64,000 bases of DNA, from NCBI RefSeq assembly GCF_009674625.1, contig NZ_WKJQ01000001.1:2232001-2296000 (forward strand), given 5' to 3'. The position numbers and the translations under genes are program-made. The stretch is from Haloferax marinum. GTDB lineage: Archaea; Halobacteriota; Halobacteria; Halobacteriales; Haloferacaceae. The notes beneath the pieces were generated by a model. It ran no database searches, was not told the DNA's origin, and saw nothing but the letters and a program-made list of their open reading frames with translations. Position 1 is the first letter of the stretch, and each line of letters begins with the position of its first letter. Shown piece by piece: positions 17,303 through 25,905 of this stretch.

Positions 17303-17826
17303 CGACACCGAGCGACGCCACCGCACGGCCAGACCCGAGCGAACCGGCGCGGGCGTGGGTGTTCGGCGACAATATCGACACCGACCAGATTACGCCGTCG
17401 CGCTTCATCGTCTCGTCGGACCCCGACGAACTCGCGACACACGCGTTCGAAGACCTCAGACCAGAGTTCTCCCAGTCCGTCGAACCCGGTGACTTCGTCG
17501 TCGCCGGAGAGAACTTCGGCAGCGGTTCCTCGCGAGAGCACTCGCCGCTCGCACTCGTCGGTGCGGGCGTCTCGGGTGTCGTCGCCCAGTCGTTCGCGCG
17601 TATCTTCTTCCGCAACGCCATCAATCTCGGCCTCCCCGTGCTCATCTGCCAGGGTGCAGACGCCATCGACGACGGTGACGAGATTCACATGGACCTCGAC
17701 GCGGGTATCGTCGTCAACCACACGAAAGACGAGCAGTACGACGCGGAGGCGCTCCCGCAGTTCCTCCAGTCGCTCGTCGAACAAGGAGGGCTGAAAGCGT
17801 ACACGAAAGCGAAACTCGACCGGTGA
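17299..17826 (+). CDS. Aconitase-family hydratase small subunit (LeuD-like)
   Basis: 175 residues, the swivelling domain of the aconitase family. Key stretches are FGDNIDTDQITPSRF near the N-terminus, the substrate-binding GSGSSREHSPLAL loop, and SFARIFFRNAINLGLPVL. A 15-residue N-terminal extension rich in Pro, Ala and Ser precedes the domain. The start overlaps the LeuC-like stop (ATGA), as expected for equimolar subunits. It is the last gene of the operon; about 85 bp later lies the convergent MFS gene. Confidence 0.9.
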   Translation: MTTPSDATARPDPSEPARAWVFGDNIDTDQITPSRFIVSSDPDELATHAFEDLRPEFSQSVEPGDFVVAGENFGSGSSREHSPLALVGAGVSGVVAQSFARIFFRNAINLGLPVLICQGADAIDDGDEIHMDLDAGIVVNHTKDEQYDAEALPQFLQSLVEQGGLKAYTKAKLDR

Positions 17827-17912
17827 GCGGGCACTCGCCGGTCGACCCGAGGCACTGAGCGACGACTCCCACAGAGGCACCCACTGAACGCCCTTCGAGA
17901 CGGGGTTCGATT

Positions 17913-19100
17913 TTACTGCACGCGTACGTCCCAGTAGAGGAGTCCAGCGGCGACGACGAGTGCGACGACGAGCCCCGCGAACGCTGCGACGTAACTCAGA
18001 TACGTGGCGACGACTCCGACGTAGGCCGGGCCGATTGCGTTCGCACCGAGGAAGAACGCTCGCGCCGCTCCGAGGTCTGCCCCACGGTCCTCCTCTGGGG
18101 CGTTGTCGAAGATGATGGCGTCCGCGAGGGGGAACTCCATCTTGTAGCCGAGGGCCAACCCGACGACGGCGAGGAAGATGAACGCCCGACCGTCTACGAA
18201 CGAGAGCACGGCCAGTGACCCGGCAGCGACGAGGAGTCCCACGATGGCGATGGACTCGCGGCGGAACCGGTCGCTCAGACTCCCCGAGACGGGTTTGATG
18301 GTGATGCCGACGAGGAACACGATGGCGAACGTGGCGCTCGCGAGCTGCTCGTCGAACCCTTTCGCCTGGATGAGGTACGTCGGAAAGAAGGTGATGAACC
18401 CGCCGACCATGAAGTAAAACAGGCCGAACGCGACGATGGTGCGACGTTGTGCGGGACTCGCGAGCACCCTCCGGAGGGTGCCGGAGACGTCCAACGTTGC
18501 AGGCCCAACCGTGTACCCCTCTGTCGACCTGACTGCAAAGAGGACGGTGAGGACACCGAGCACGGCGGCGATGGGCAGAAACGGTGTCCGCCACGTTCCG
18601 TAGGTGAGCGCCAGAACTGCGAGTCCGGACGCGAGGAGTCCGCCGAGGTCGGTCCCTGCAGCGTAGACGCCGAGTGCACGACCCCGTCGTTCGACGAAGA
18701 GGTCCGAGAGGAGCGCGCGCGACGGGATTGCGAAAAAGCCCTTGCCGACTCCGGTGACGACGGCCGCGACGAGGAACCCCACCAGTCCACCTGCGATGCC
18801 GAACGTCGCAAACCCGACGACCAGTAACGCGAGACCGGGAACGATGAGCGTCGCTCGCGTCCACCGGTCGGAGTACTCCCCGCCGGGGTACTGAGTAATC
18901 GCGTAGACGCCCTGAAGCACTGCGAGCGCGACGCCTGCAGTCGCTTCGGTAATCTGGAGGTCTTCGATGATTGCCGGGAGGAGTGGCGACAACACGAAAC
19001 GTCCCGTCTGGAGCACCGCCCACGCGAGCGAGACGGAGAGCAACATCTGACCACGGTAGCCCGAGAGCACGTGCTGGCCAGTTGCTGTCTTCTGTTTCAC
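17913..19100 (-). CDS. MFS transporter
   Basis: About 395 residues if started at the GTG at 19100; a GTG at 19184 would add 28 polar residues that look untranslated. Twelve hydrophobic segments are visible. The loop 2-3 region GGEYSDRWTRATLIVPG matches the MFS DRxGRR-type motif, and SGSLSDRFRRES after helix 6 is the repeat of it. It moves a small solute by proton or sodium coupling. Position next to the catabolic operon suggests export or uptake of a related compound, but no specificity can be read. Confidence 0.88.
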   Translation of the reverse strand: MKQKTATGQHVLSGYRGQMLLSVSLAWAVLQTGRFVLSPLLPAIIEDLQITEATAGVALAVLQGVYAITQYPGGEYSDRWTRATLIVPGLALLVVGFATFGIAGGLVGFLVAAVVTGVGKGFFAIPSRALLSDLFVERRGRALGVYAAGTDLGGLLASGLAVLALTYGTWRTPFLPIAAVLGVLTVLFAVRSTEGYTVGPATLDVSGTLRRVLASPAQRRTIVAFGLFYFMVGGFITFFPTYLIQAKGFDEQLASATFAIVFLVGITIKPVSGSLSDRFRRESIAIVGLLVAAGSLAVLSFVDGRAFIFLAVVGLALGYKMEFPLADAIIFDNAPEEDRGADLGAARAFFLGANAIGPAYVGVVATYLSYVAAFAGLVVALVVAAGLLYWDVRVQ

Positions 19101-19249
19101 ACCATCTGTATGCTGACCTGTTACCAATGGATTGTGGTTTCGGCCCCGCCGGGTGAGTCCGAGAACCTGCCCGTCGTCGGTCACTCTCGCTGTCGGTGTT
19201 CGGGTCGTCCACCGGATTATTTACCACCCGTGCAGTCGATACCAGGTCC

Positions 19250-19657
19250 ATGGACGCGAGAGCGATAGACCACGTCAACCTCAGAATCCCAGAAGACGGC
19301 GTCGAGACGGCCGTCGCGTTTTACGGCGACGCCCTCGGGTTCGACATCGAGAACCGCGACCTGTTCGAAGCCGGTGACAAACCGTTCATCTCGGTTCGAC
19401 TGACGCCAGTGAGCATCGTCCATCTCCAACCAACGGCGAAGTTCCACCCACCGGACGAGACGGCGTTCGACCACGTCGCAATCGAGTTCGACCACACTAT
19501 CGACGAGATACGGGCGTCCCTCGATGCGGCAGGCGTCGAGGTCGACCGCCAACTCGACCCACTCGGTGCGACCGGTGTTGCACCTGCGGTGTACGTCACA
19601 GACCCCTTCGGATACACCCTGGAGTTGAAGGCGCTCCCGACCGAAAGTACAGAGTAG
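19250..19657 (+). CDS. Glyoxalase/VOC-fold protein
   Basis: 135 residues from the ATG at 19250. A TATA-like ATTATTTA at 19215-19222 fits a short leader, so the upstream in-frame start at 19196 is rejected. The protein begins MDARAIDHVNLRIP and has a second betaalphabetabeta module with FDHVAIEFDHTIDEI and YVTDPFGYTLELK. Paired metal-ligand positions (His near 9, Glu in LELK) suggest an intact metal site. VOC proteins include lactoylglutathione lyase, methylmalonyl-CoA epimerase and extradiol dioxygenases. A role in the adjacent pathway, possibly as an epimerase, is inference. Confidence 0.85.
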   Translation: MDARAIDHVNLRIPEDGVETAVAFYGDALGFDIENRDLFEAGDKPFISVRLTPVSIVHLQPTAKFHPPDETAFDHVAIEFDHTIDEIRASLDAAGVEVDRQLDPLGATGVAPAVYVTDPFGYTLELKALPTESTE

Positions 19658-20236
19658 GATTGTGAATTAAGTACAATTTTAGGCCCTTACTTGTCTCTTT
19701 GTTGACTATCTCGCCCACGTCACAAAGAGAGCAGTGTGCCGTCGTTCGACCGAGACATCTCCGTGATGGGCTGGCCGAAATCAATATGACAGAACTCAAA
19801 TACGTGACGAAAAATACAATTTTTTAAACACAGAAATAAGCTCTATAATTGCTAATGTATTTCCTTAGTTGGATTTCCACCGTCCGTCGAAAATTCATCA
19901 ATATGTAGTGTTATTCACGTGTCGTAGTTGCTAGCTGATGCATCTTGTTGTCCCTTTCAGGTCTGCCGGGAGACTCGAAAAGAGTGAGTATTTGGCTACG
20001 AATATCGCTAGACAATATTGTATTAAAAACCCAATATAGTCTGCAGTACATACGGGAATAAGTCGCCTCGAGCAGCGAACCTGTCGCGTCCGACGACAGT
20101 GTCCGGTTCGGTGAGTGTCTTCCTCTCAATTACGTATAATTTCCAATAGAATATTATAGACCGTGCACAAACTTTGAGGTGAAGCGACTTACGAGAAACC
20201 GCCGGCCGTCGGTAATTACGGTGTGACCCCACAATC
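19658..20236. other. AT-rich intergenic region, no supported gene
   Basis: About 580 bp, with an AT-rich core at about 19800-19900 and 19980-20050, unlike its GC-rich flanks. Short minus-strand frames here have no initiation context or family likeness. It may be the scar of a lost element. The end holds a TATA-like GTAATTAC near 20211, positioned for the next gene. Confidence 0.5.
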
Positions 20237-20470
20237 ATGGAAGATACTCCACTTCAACACGACGACACTGACGCGATGATGACGACGACGGAGCCAGGGT
20301 CGAGCGTATCCCCGGCCGACGACGTGGAGTACGTGGCAATCGTCGCCCCGTACGACGACGCACCGGACGAGTGCACCATCTTCCCCGCTGGCCTCTCCGA
20401 AGAGGAACTGCTGACGACGTGGGTCTCCGCAGCGGAAGGCTCGTACGTCTCGCTCGACGAGATGGTGTGA
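20237..20470 (+). CDS. Small acidic haloarchaeal protein (DUF7511-like)
   Basis: 77 residues, strongly acidic. A disordered N-terminus is followed by VEYVAIVAPYDDAPDECTIFPAGLSEEELLTTWVSA, a compact pattern that recurs in small haloarchaeal proteins (I associate it with DUF7511, from memory). The TATA-like box about 25 bp upstream suggests a leaderless message. It is convergent with rnhB. Function unknown. Confidence 0.7.
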   Translation: MEDTPLQHDDTDAMMTTTEPGSSVSPADDVEYVAIVAPYDDAPDECTIFPAGLSEEELLTTWVSAAEGSYVSLDEMV

Positions 20471-20523
20471 GTTCGGCTCACCGTCTCCCGCTCGAATAGC
20501 CCTCCAACGGTCCGATTTTCCGA

Positions 20524-21171
20524 TTAAAAGTCGCCGAGCGACGCCTGTTCGTGTGCCGCAAGCAAGTCGGCACAGGTGGACCACGACTTGCGTGCGCACT
20601 CCGGGAGGATGCCGTGTTCGCGGACGAACTCGCGTAAGAACTCACGCGTCGTCTGGTCACTCGGATAGCCACTGCCCACCTCGCCGTACTCTGCGGCGAT
20701 CTCCTCGACTCGCCGGTCACGTTCGACTTTCGCCACGATACTCGCCGCGCCGACGATTGCGTGTTCGTCGTCTGCGCGGTGCTGGGCGTGGACGTCGACA
20801 GAGACTCCTGTCTCGGCTACGCCCTCGCGGACGCGTCGTCCGAATCGAGACTCGCTCACGTCGCCGGCGTCGCAGACGAGTTCGTCGCCGTCGGCGGCGA
20901 CTTCGGCGGCCGCTTCGACCTGTGCCCGGACGGTAAGCAGGTTCATGTCCGTCTCCGGGTCGTCGATGGTCTCGGGTTCGACGAACGCGACGCCGACGGC
21001 GATATCGTCGCGCTCGCGGAGCGTCGCCGCGAGTTCTTCTCGGCGGGCGGGTGAGAGGCGTTTCGAGTCGGCGATTCCGTCTGGAAGCGTCTCCGGGTCT
21101 GCGCGGACCGCTGCAGCGACCATCGGACCCAAGACGGGTCCCTTTCCGGCCTCGTCGACGCCGATGTGCAT
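20524..21171 (-). CDS. rnhB: Ribonuclease HII
   Basis: 215 residues. It begins MHIGVDEAGKGPVLGPMV, the RNase HII signature with catalytic Asp6-Glu7. Further acidic residues fall in ELVCDAGDV and AQHRADDEHAIVGAASIVAKVERD. The C-terminal GSGYPSDQTTREFL matches the family. It nicks RNA-DNA hybrids and removes single ribonucleotides during replication and repair. It lies just downstream of pus10 on the same strand, 75 bp apart. Confidence 0.95.
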   Translation of the reverse strand: MHIGVDEAGKGPVLGPMVAAAVRADPETLPDGIADSKRLSPARREELAATLRERDDIAVGVAFVEPETIDDPETDMNLLTVRAQVEAAAEVAADGDELVCDAGDVSESRFGRRVREGVAETGVSVDVHAQHRADDEHAIVGAASIVAKVERDRRVEEIAAEYGEVGSGYPSDQTTREFLREFVREHGILPECARKSWSTCADLLAAHEQASLGDF

Positions 21172-21246
21172 ACGTGGTCGGGTCTTGGAGGGAGAGATTC
21201 AAGATTGCGGTCTGCCCCGCGAAAATCAGCCTTCGACGGACGCGCC

Positions 21247-22530
21247 TCAGTCTTTGAAGAACTCGTCGTCTTCGAAGGGTTCGTCTTCGCCTTCGACGGC
21301 GATGACGTCGAGTGCCGTCACGACAGCGCCCGTGTCGAGGAGGCCAGCGAGACTCGGGTTCGTCCGACCCTCGTCGCCGGAGACGAGTTCCTTGATGTAG
21401 AGGCCGCCTTCGCCGTGGACTTCGACGGTTCCGTGGCGGGCGTCTTCGAGTTCGCCGGTGGCGTCGTAGACCTGTCGCGTCCGCGTGAGACTCGCGCGGC
21501 GGTGGTCGACGCGGTGGGGTGTGTACTGCTCGATGGTCGCCCCGGTGAGTTCGTCCAGCGCCGCCTGCAGGTCCTCGTCGGCCACGTCGTCGTCGAACTC
21601 GACGGCGGCGCGGTACTGCTTGCTCGCGTCGAGTTTCTTCACGCGTTCGACCATGTCGTAGGTGGCGAGTCGAAGGCCTTCGACTTCGATTGCGCCGTCG
21701 GCCATCGCGTTGACGTCGCCTTCGAGTTGCGCTACGTCGATATCCCGGCGACGTGGCTCCATGACTTCGACCACGAAGGGACGACCCGTCCCGAGCATGA
21801 GGGCGTCGACGTCCTCACGGCCGGCACCGTGGAACTTCGCGTCCACGCCGTCCATCACGTCGACGACGACGGGGGCGACGAAGCCTTCGACACTGTGTTC
21901 GTAGAGATAGCCCGACCCTCCGCAGTAGTCACAGGGCTCTTTTCCTTTGTATCCAGACCCGTCGCACTCTCGGCAGGGCCACTCGGTCTGCGGGATGTCG
22001 CGTTCGAGTTTGCGATAGCGGCCGTAGATGAACGCCGAGTTGATCTGCGCCTCGACGGTGTCCGCCTCGATGTCGAGGAGGAACTGCACGTCCGGCCGCG
22101 TGAAGTCCACCTCTGTGCCGGTGAGACGGCCGACGCGCTTGCCGACTTCGCGGTTGAACTCGGATTTGAACAGTTCGCCGGCGTCGTCGGGGAGGCCAGC
22201 GCCTTCGCGGAGGAGAATCTCGTTTTCTTCGACGAGCGGTGGTGCTCGCGTTCCCACCTGGTACGTCTCGACTTCGACGTCGTCGATGGCCGCCGCACAG
22301 CGTTCGGCCCACTCGTCGAAGCGTGCACACTCTCCTTCACAGACCCAGCACGCCTCGGTCCCGACTGCTTCGTACGGTTCGTCTGCGTCGAGGGCGGCGG
22401 CGATTCGGAGCGACTGCCCTCGTTCCGCGTTCGTCAACCCGAAACTTCGGTCGGCGAACGCCCGCCCGAGACAGGCGTCACAGACCGGCCCGCTCTCGGC
22501 GAGTGCGCGGGCGTCTTCGAGGATACTCAT
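21247..22530 (-). CDS. pus10: tRNA pseudouridine synthase Pus10
   Basis: 427 residues, normal for archaeal Pus10. The N-terminal THUMP-like part holds a zinc site (CDACLGR near residue 18, then CWVCEGEC near 62). The catalytic Asp region is GREDVDALMLGTGRPFVVEV. An inserted pair of CxxC motifs (CRECDGSGYKGKEPCDYC) follows WPCREC. Pus10 makes pseudouridine 54 and 55 in archaeal tRNA. TrmY, encoded near 35.3 kb, methylates position 54 afterwards. Confidence 0.94.
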   Translation of the reverse strand: MSILEDARALAESGPVCDACLGRAFADRSFGLTNAERGQSLRIAAALDADEPYEAVGTEACWVCEGECARFDEWAERCAAAIDDVEVETYQVGTRAPPLVEENEILLREGAGLPDDAGELFKSEFNREVGKRVGRLTGTEVDFTRPDVQFLLDIEADTVEAQINSAFIYGRYRKLERDIPQTEWPCRECDGSGYKGKEPCDYCGGSGYLYEHSVEGFVAPVVVDVMDGVDAKFHGAGREDVDALMLGTGRPFVVEVMEPRRRDIDVAQLEGDVNAMADGAIEVEGLRLATYDMVERVKKLDASKQYRAAVEFDDDVADEDLQAALDELTGATIEQYTPHRVDHRRASLTRTRQVYDATGELEDARHGTVEVHGEGGLYIKELVSGDEGRTNPSLAGLLDTGAVVTALDVIAVEGEDEPFEDDEFFKD

Positions 22531-22710
22531 ACTCGGGTTCTCTCGGGGCGCGCGTAACTACCTTACTTTGTTCGGACGTCGGTTTCGACCCATCCGAATT
22601 CTGAGATGTATGTCAACACCTGCCACCCGAGCTGGTGCCACGTCTTTGAGAAATTTCATATACGGGGGCGTGGTAGCCGGGGCAACACCTGGGCCGTAGG
22701 TCGATATATC

Positions 22711-23724
22711 GTGTCTATCGGAACACAAACACATCGAAATCTCGCACTGTTCGTCACACTCGCCGTCCTCTGGGGGACGTCCTTCATCGCCATCGAAGTC
22801 GGGTTGGAGGTTCTCCCTCCCGCTCTCTTTGCTGCCCTTCGGTACGACGTTGCCGGGGCGGTGCTGTTCGTCTATGGACTCCTCGCCGCCGAAGACTGGC
22901 GGCCGCGTGGCCGCGACGAGTGGGTCGTCGTCGGCGTTGGCGCCGTCCTCCTCATCGGTGCGCACTTCTCACTGTTGTTCTCTGGCCAGCGGTACGTCAC
23001 CAGCGGCGTCGCGGCCATCGTTCTCAGCACCTCCCCGATTCTCACGCCACTCTTTGCGTGGTCGATGCTCCCCGAAGAGCGACTCGACGCTGGCGGATTC
23101 GTCGGCGTCTTCTTCGGACTCGTCGGCACCGTCGTCATCGCGCTGTCGTCGGGGTCGGTCGGCGGTCAACTCGTCGGCGTCGTGTTGCTCTTTCTCGCCG
23201 CCGTGAGTTGGGCGTTCGGCACCGTCCTCGTCAAACGCCTCCCCGGCAACCCGCCGGTCGTCGCGATGCAGTCGTGGATGATGCTTCTCGGTGCTGGGCT
23301 CTTACACGCCGTGAGTCCCGTTCTGGGAGAGCCGGGCCTCACCACCGTCGAGTGGTCGCCGCTCGTCGTCGCAGCGCTGCTCTTCCTCGCCGTCATCTGC
23401 AGCGCCGCCGGGTTCATCATCTACTTCGTCCTCTTGGACCGCATCGGGGCCATCGAAATCAACCTCGTGAGTTACGCCGTCCCCATCGTCGCCGCGCTCA
23501 GCGGGTGGGCCCTCCTCGGTGAGGAGATTGGCTCGACGACGGTCACTGGTTTCCTGTTCATCCTCGTCGGGTTCGCGCTGATGAAGCGTCGGGCACTCGC
23601 TCCGTTCGTGTACGAACTCTGCGTCCGAACCGGCGATGTCGCACTTCGGTTGGTCGGCGACCACGACCCCGCTCCCGACCACGACTCGACTCCCGACCAC
23701 GACCGCGCTCCGTCGGACGACTGA
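22711..23724 (+). CDS. EamA-family (DMT) transporter
   Basis: 337 residues from the GTG at 22711; the in-frame ATG at 22606 would add a Cys/His-rich leader that looks untranslated. Ten hydrophobic segments in two EamA repeats: LFVTLAVLWGTSFIAIEVGL opens the first and AAVSWAFGTVLVKRL the second. A charged C-terminal tail of about 40 residues contains three imperfect PDHD repeats. Members export amino acids, metabolites or drugs. Substrate unknown. Confidence 0.88.
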   Translation: MSIGTQTHRNLALFVTLAVLWGTSFIAIEVGLEVLPPALFAALRYDVAGAVLFVYGLLAAEDWRPRGRDEWVVVGVGAVLLIGAHFSLLFSGQRYVTSGVAAIVLSTSPILTPLFAWSMLPEERLDAGGFVGVFFGLVGTVVIALSSGSVGGQLVGVVLLFLAAVSWAFGTVLVKRLPGNPPVVAMQSWMMLLGAGLLHAVSPVLGEPGLTTVEWSPLVVAALLFLAVICSAAGFIIYFVLLDRIGAIEINLVSYAVPIVAALSGWALLGEEIGSTTVTGFLFILVGFALMKRRALAPFVYELCVRTGDVALRLVGDHDPAPDHDSTPDHDRAPSDD

Positions 23725-23800
23725 GTTTCGACGTCTCCCGTCGTCGACTGCGCCGAACTGGCCGCGTCTTCGAATAAAAAGGTTCGCTGACCGCTGTCGC

Positions 23801-24343
23801 TTAGAACACCCCGAACTGCCCCAACGCCCACAACGCGGCGAGTGTGATACCGACGCCGAGTGCGACGAGGAGAACCGTGATGACGGCGACGGCGACGAGG
23901 ATGACCCGTCGGTCTGCTTCGACCCCCTCGCCCGAGAAGTCGCCGTAGCGTTCTTCGAGGAGACGGACGTTTCGGGTGTTCGCCTTCCACGCGGCGTCGA
24001 ACACGTCTCCGACGAGCGGTATCGACCCGAAAACGGTGTCCAAAAGGACGTTACCGAACATCCGAGCGAGCGTCGCCCGAGGGACGCCCAGCATCGCCGC
24101 CTCGACGAGGATGTACGCCGACATCGCCGACGCCGTCGTATCGCCGATGCCCGGAACGAGACCGAGAATCGGGTCGAGTCCGATTCGGTAGTTCGTCCCC
24201 GGAATCGCGATCGCGTTGTCGAGGTAGTAACTCACGGTCCGGAGTCTGTCCAGCGTGTCTTCGGGCGTGGCGTCGTCGAAATCGACGATTGCGTCGGGTT
24301 CGAGTGAGCGCTCCCCACCGTATCGGTACGTCGAGTCGTCCAC
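23801..24343 (-). CDS. DUF4112 membrane protein
   Basis: 180 residues from a GTG start. The diagnostic stretch is IPGTNYRIGLDPILGLVPGIGD, followed by a second GSIPLVGDVFDAAWKANTRN, both characteristic of DUF4112. Two membrane segments sit at the C-terminus. Function unknown; the gene is widespread in haloarchaea. Confidence 0.88.
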   Translation of the reverse strand: MDDSTYRYGGERSLEPDAIVDFDDATPEDTLDRLRTVSYYLDNAIAIPGTNYRIGLDPILGLVPGIGDTTASAMSAYILVEAAMLGVPRATLARMFGNVLLDTVFGSIPLVGDVFDAAWKANTRNVRLLEERYGDFSGEGVEADRRVILVAVAVITVLLVALGVGITLAALWALGQFGVF

Positions 24344-24472
24344 GGTGGACGTATCGCGTCGTGTGGTCTTGAGCGTAGTGTCGACTCGTCAGGTCGTACA
24401 GACTGTCGAGTCGGCCACCGAGTACAGTCGAAAAAACGAGTGGTACGTCGCCCCCACGGTGTCGGGCGACGT

Positions 24473-24550
24473 GCCCTGTTTAGAGGCCGAGTGCCTGCTT
24501 AGAAGCCGAGTGCTCTGTTTAGAGACTGAGTGCCTGCTTAGAGACCGACT
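24473..24550 (-). repeat. Four tandem copies of the aceB 3' end
   Basis: Four copies of a 19-20 bp unit (24473, 24493, 24512, 24532), alternating 20 and 19 bp. The last copy contains the final aceB codons and stop; each of the others repeats the same GxCTCTAA or GxTTCTAA end on the minus strand. The array therefore places extra stop codons and pyrimidine runs downstream of aceB. Confidence 0.8.
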
Positions 24551-25839
24551 TCCATCGCGCGTTCGACGACGCCTGCGCCGTAGCGTTCGTCCAACTCGTC
24601 GTGTTGGTCCGGGCGGTTCTCGTAGACGTCTTGGAACAGGCTGATTGGCGTCATCGCGGCCTGGTAGGTCGCTTCGTCCCACATCCGGTCTTTCGAGATG
24701 GAGACCTCGGTCTCACCGAGTCGGAGCGTCGCGGACTGCTCCATCGCGATGGCACCTCTGCCTGCTTCTTTTGCGGCTTCGAACTCCTCCATGGAGTCGA
24801 CGATGTCGTCCATGCTCGGGACGTACGAGGTCAGGCCGAGGAGTTCCTCGTGTAGTTCGTCTTCGTCGAGGTGGCGCGTGTCGCCACCGACGCGGAGTTC
24901 GTACCCGTCGTCGGTCTGTTCGAGCGACAGTCGGTCGCCGTCGTACACTTCGACGCCGTCTTCGGAGGCGAGTTCGACCTGCTCGCCGTCGACGTCGAGG
25001 AGCCAACTGCCGGTCTTCGGTGGGAGCGGCGACTGGTTCGCTTCGACGACCTGTCCGGGCGTCAGCGACCAGATGCCGAGCATCCCTTTGGCCTGGTTTT
25101 CGGTCATGCGCTCGTGGTAGCCTTCCACGTCGCGGATGTCGTCGTACGGGCCGTCGATGGCGATACACCCGTTCGCGCTGGCACCGCGAGAGGTGTTGTG
25201 TCGCAGTTCGGGCCACGCGGGAAGTTCGCCCGTCGGCGTCATCGCGCGCATGTCCTTCGTGTAGTCGACCTCGCCGTCGACGAAGAGGAACAACCGTTCG
25301 AGGTTGTTCGTCGCCTTGCCCATCTCGTCGCGGAGTTTCCCCATCGCGAGTTCGGACTCTCCGCTCTCGATGATGACGGACATCGCGAGACTGCCTTCTT
25401 CGAGACCGCATTCGTTTTCGACGATGGTGAAGAACTCGTCGGCCTTCTTCCAGTCGTCGATGTCGCCGACTTCGGGGATGACGAAGCCGTCGATGTGTTC
25501 GATTGCACCGGTGTCGGAACTCGCAATCTCCAGCATGTGCTGGAAGCCCTGATAGCGCGTCGCGGGACTGTCGCGGTGCCAGACCATCCGGGGGTGAATC
25601 TCGCCGGGGAAGTCGGCACCGTGTTCGGCGACGACGTCGATGATGTTCTCGACACCTTCGTCGCGCATCGAGGGGGCGGTCGCGTCTTCGTTGTCCGGGA
25701 CCCACACGTCGGGGGCCTGCATCCCCCGAAGTTGGGCCGCTCGTCGAATCATCTTCGCGGAGTCTTCTTCGCCTTCGATGGCCGTCGGCGACGTGAAGAA
25801 CGTCCGAACGAACTCTCTTTCGTGTCTTCGTTCAGTCAT
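24538..25839 (-). CDS. aceB: Malate synthase, haloarchaeal type
   Basis: 433 residues, matching the length I recall for the Haloferax volcanii enzyme, which belongs to the HpcH/HpaI citrate-lyase-beta superfamily rather than the usual malate synthase families. Visible family stretches are APDVWVPDNEDATAPSMRDEG, HPRMVWHRDSPATRYQGFQHM, and the metal region VIIESGESELAMGKLRDEMG. It condenses glyoxylate with acetyl-CoA to malate. It lies 66 bp downstream of aceA, completing the glyoxylate shunt. A one-base-spaced inverted repeat lies between the two genes. Confidence 0.93.
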   Translation of the reverse strand: MTERRHEREFVRTFFTSPTAIEGEEDSAKMIRRAAQLRGMQAPDVWVPDNEDATAPSMRDEGVENIIDVVAEHGADFPGEIHPRMVWHRDSPATRYQGFQHMLEIASSDTGAIEHIDGFVIPEVGDIDDWKKADEFFTIVENECGLEEGSLAMSVIIESGESELAMGKLRDEMGKATNNLERLFLFVDGEVDYTKDMRAMTPTGELPAWPELRHNTSRGASANGCIAIDGPYDDIRDVEGYHERMTENQAKGMLGIWSLTPGQVVEANQSPLPPKTGSWLLDVDGEQVELASEDGVEVYDGDRLSLEQTDDGYELRVGGDTRHLDEDELHEELLGLTSYVPSMDDIVDSMEEFEAAKEAGRGAIAMEQSATLRLGETEVSISKDRMWDEATYQAAMTPISLFQDVYENRPDQHDELDERYGAGVVERAMEVGL

Positions 25840-25883
25840 ATGTGTGTATGTATCTCAATTATTTGTTGTTAAGAATTGGTGTG

Positions 25884-25896
25884 GCAGAAATTCTGC
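25884..25896. promoter_or_regulatory. Perfect inverted repeat between aceA and aceB
   Basis: GCAGAA, a single A, then TTCTGC: a perfect 6+6 palindrome in the 66-bp gap between aceA and aceB. It could be a regulator site for separate control of aceB or a stem that trims the joint transcript. No long stem or T-run is attached, so an operator is favoured. Confidence 0.4.
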
Positions 25897-25905
25897 GTGG
25901 AACCC

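Noticed and set aside
17266-19278. 670-codon minus-strand frame covering the LeuD-like gene and MFS gene
   Set aside because: Arg-rich shadow in another frame; the MFS and LeuD-like frames explain the region.
19596-20238. Short minus-strand frames in the AT-rich gap before the small acidic gene
   Set aside because: No start context or family likeness, mutually overlapping, composition typical of noncoding AT-rich DNA.
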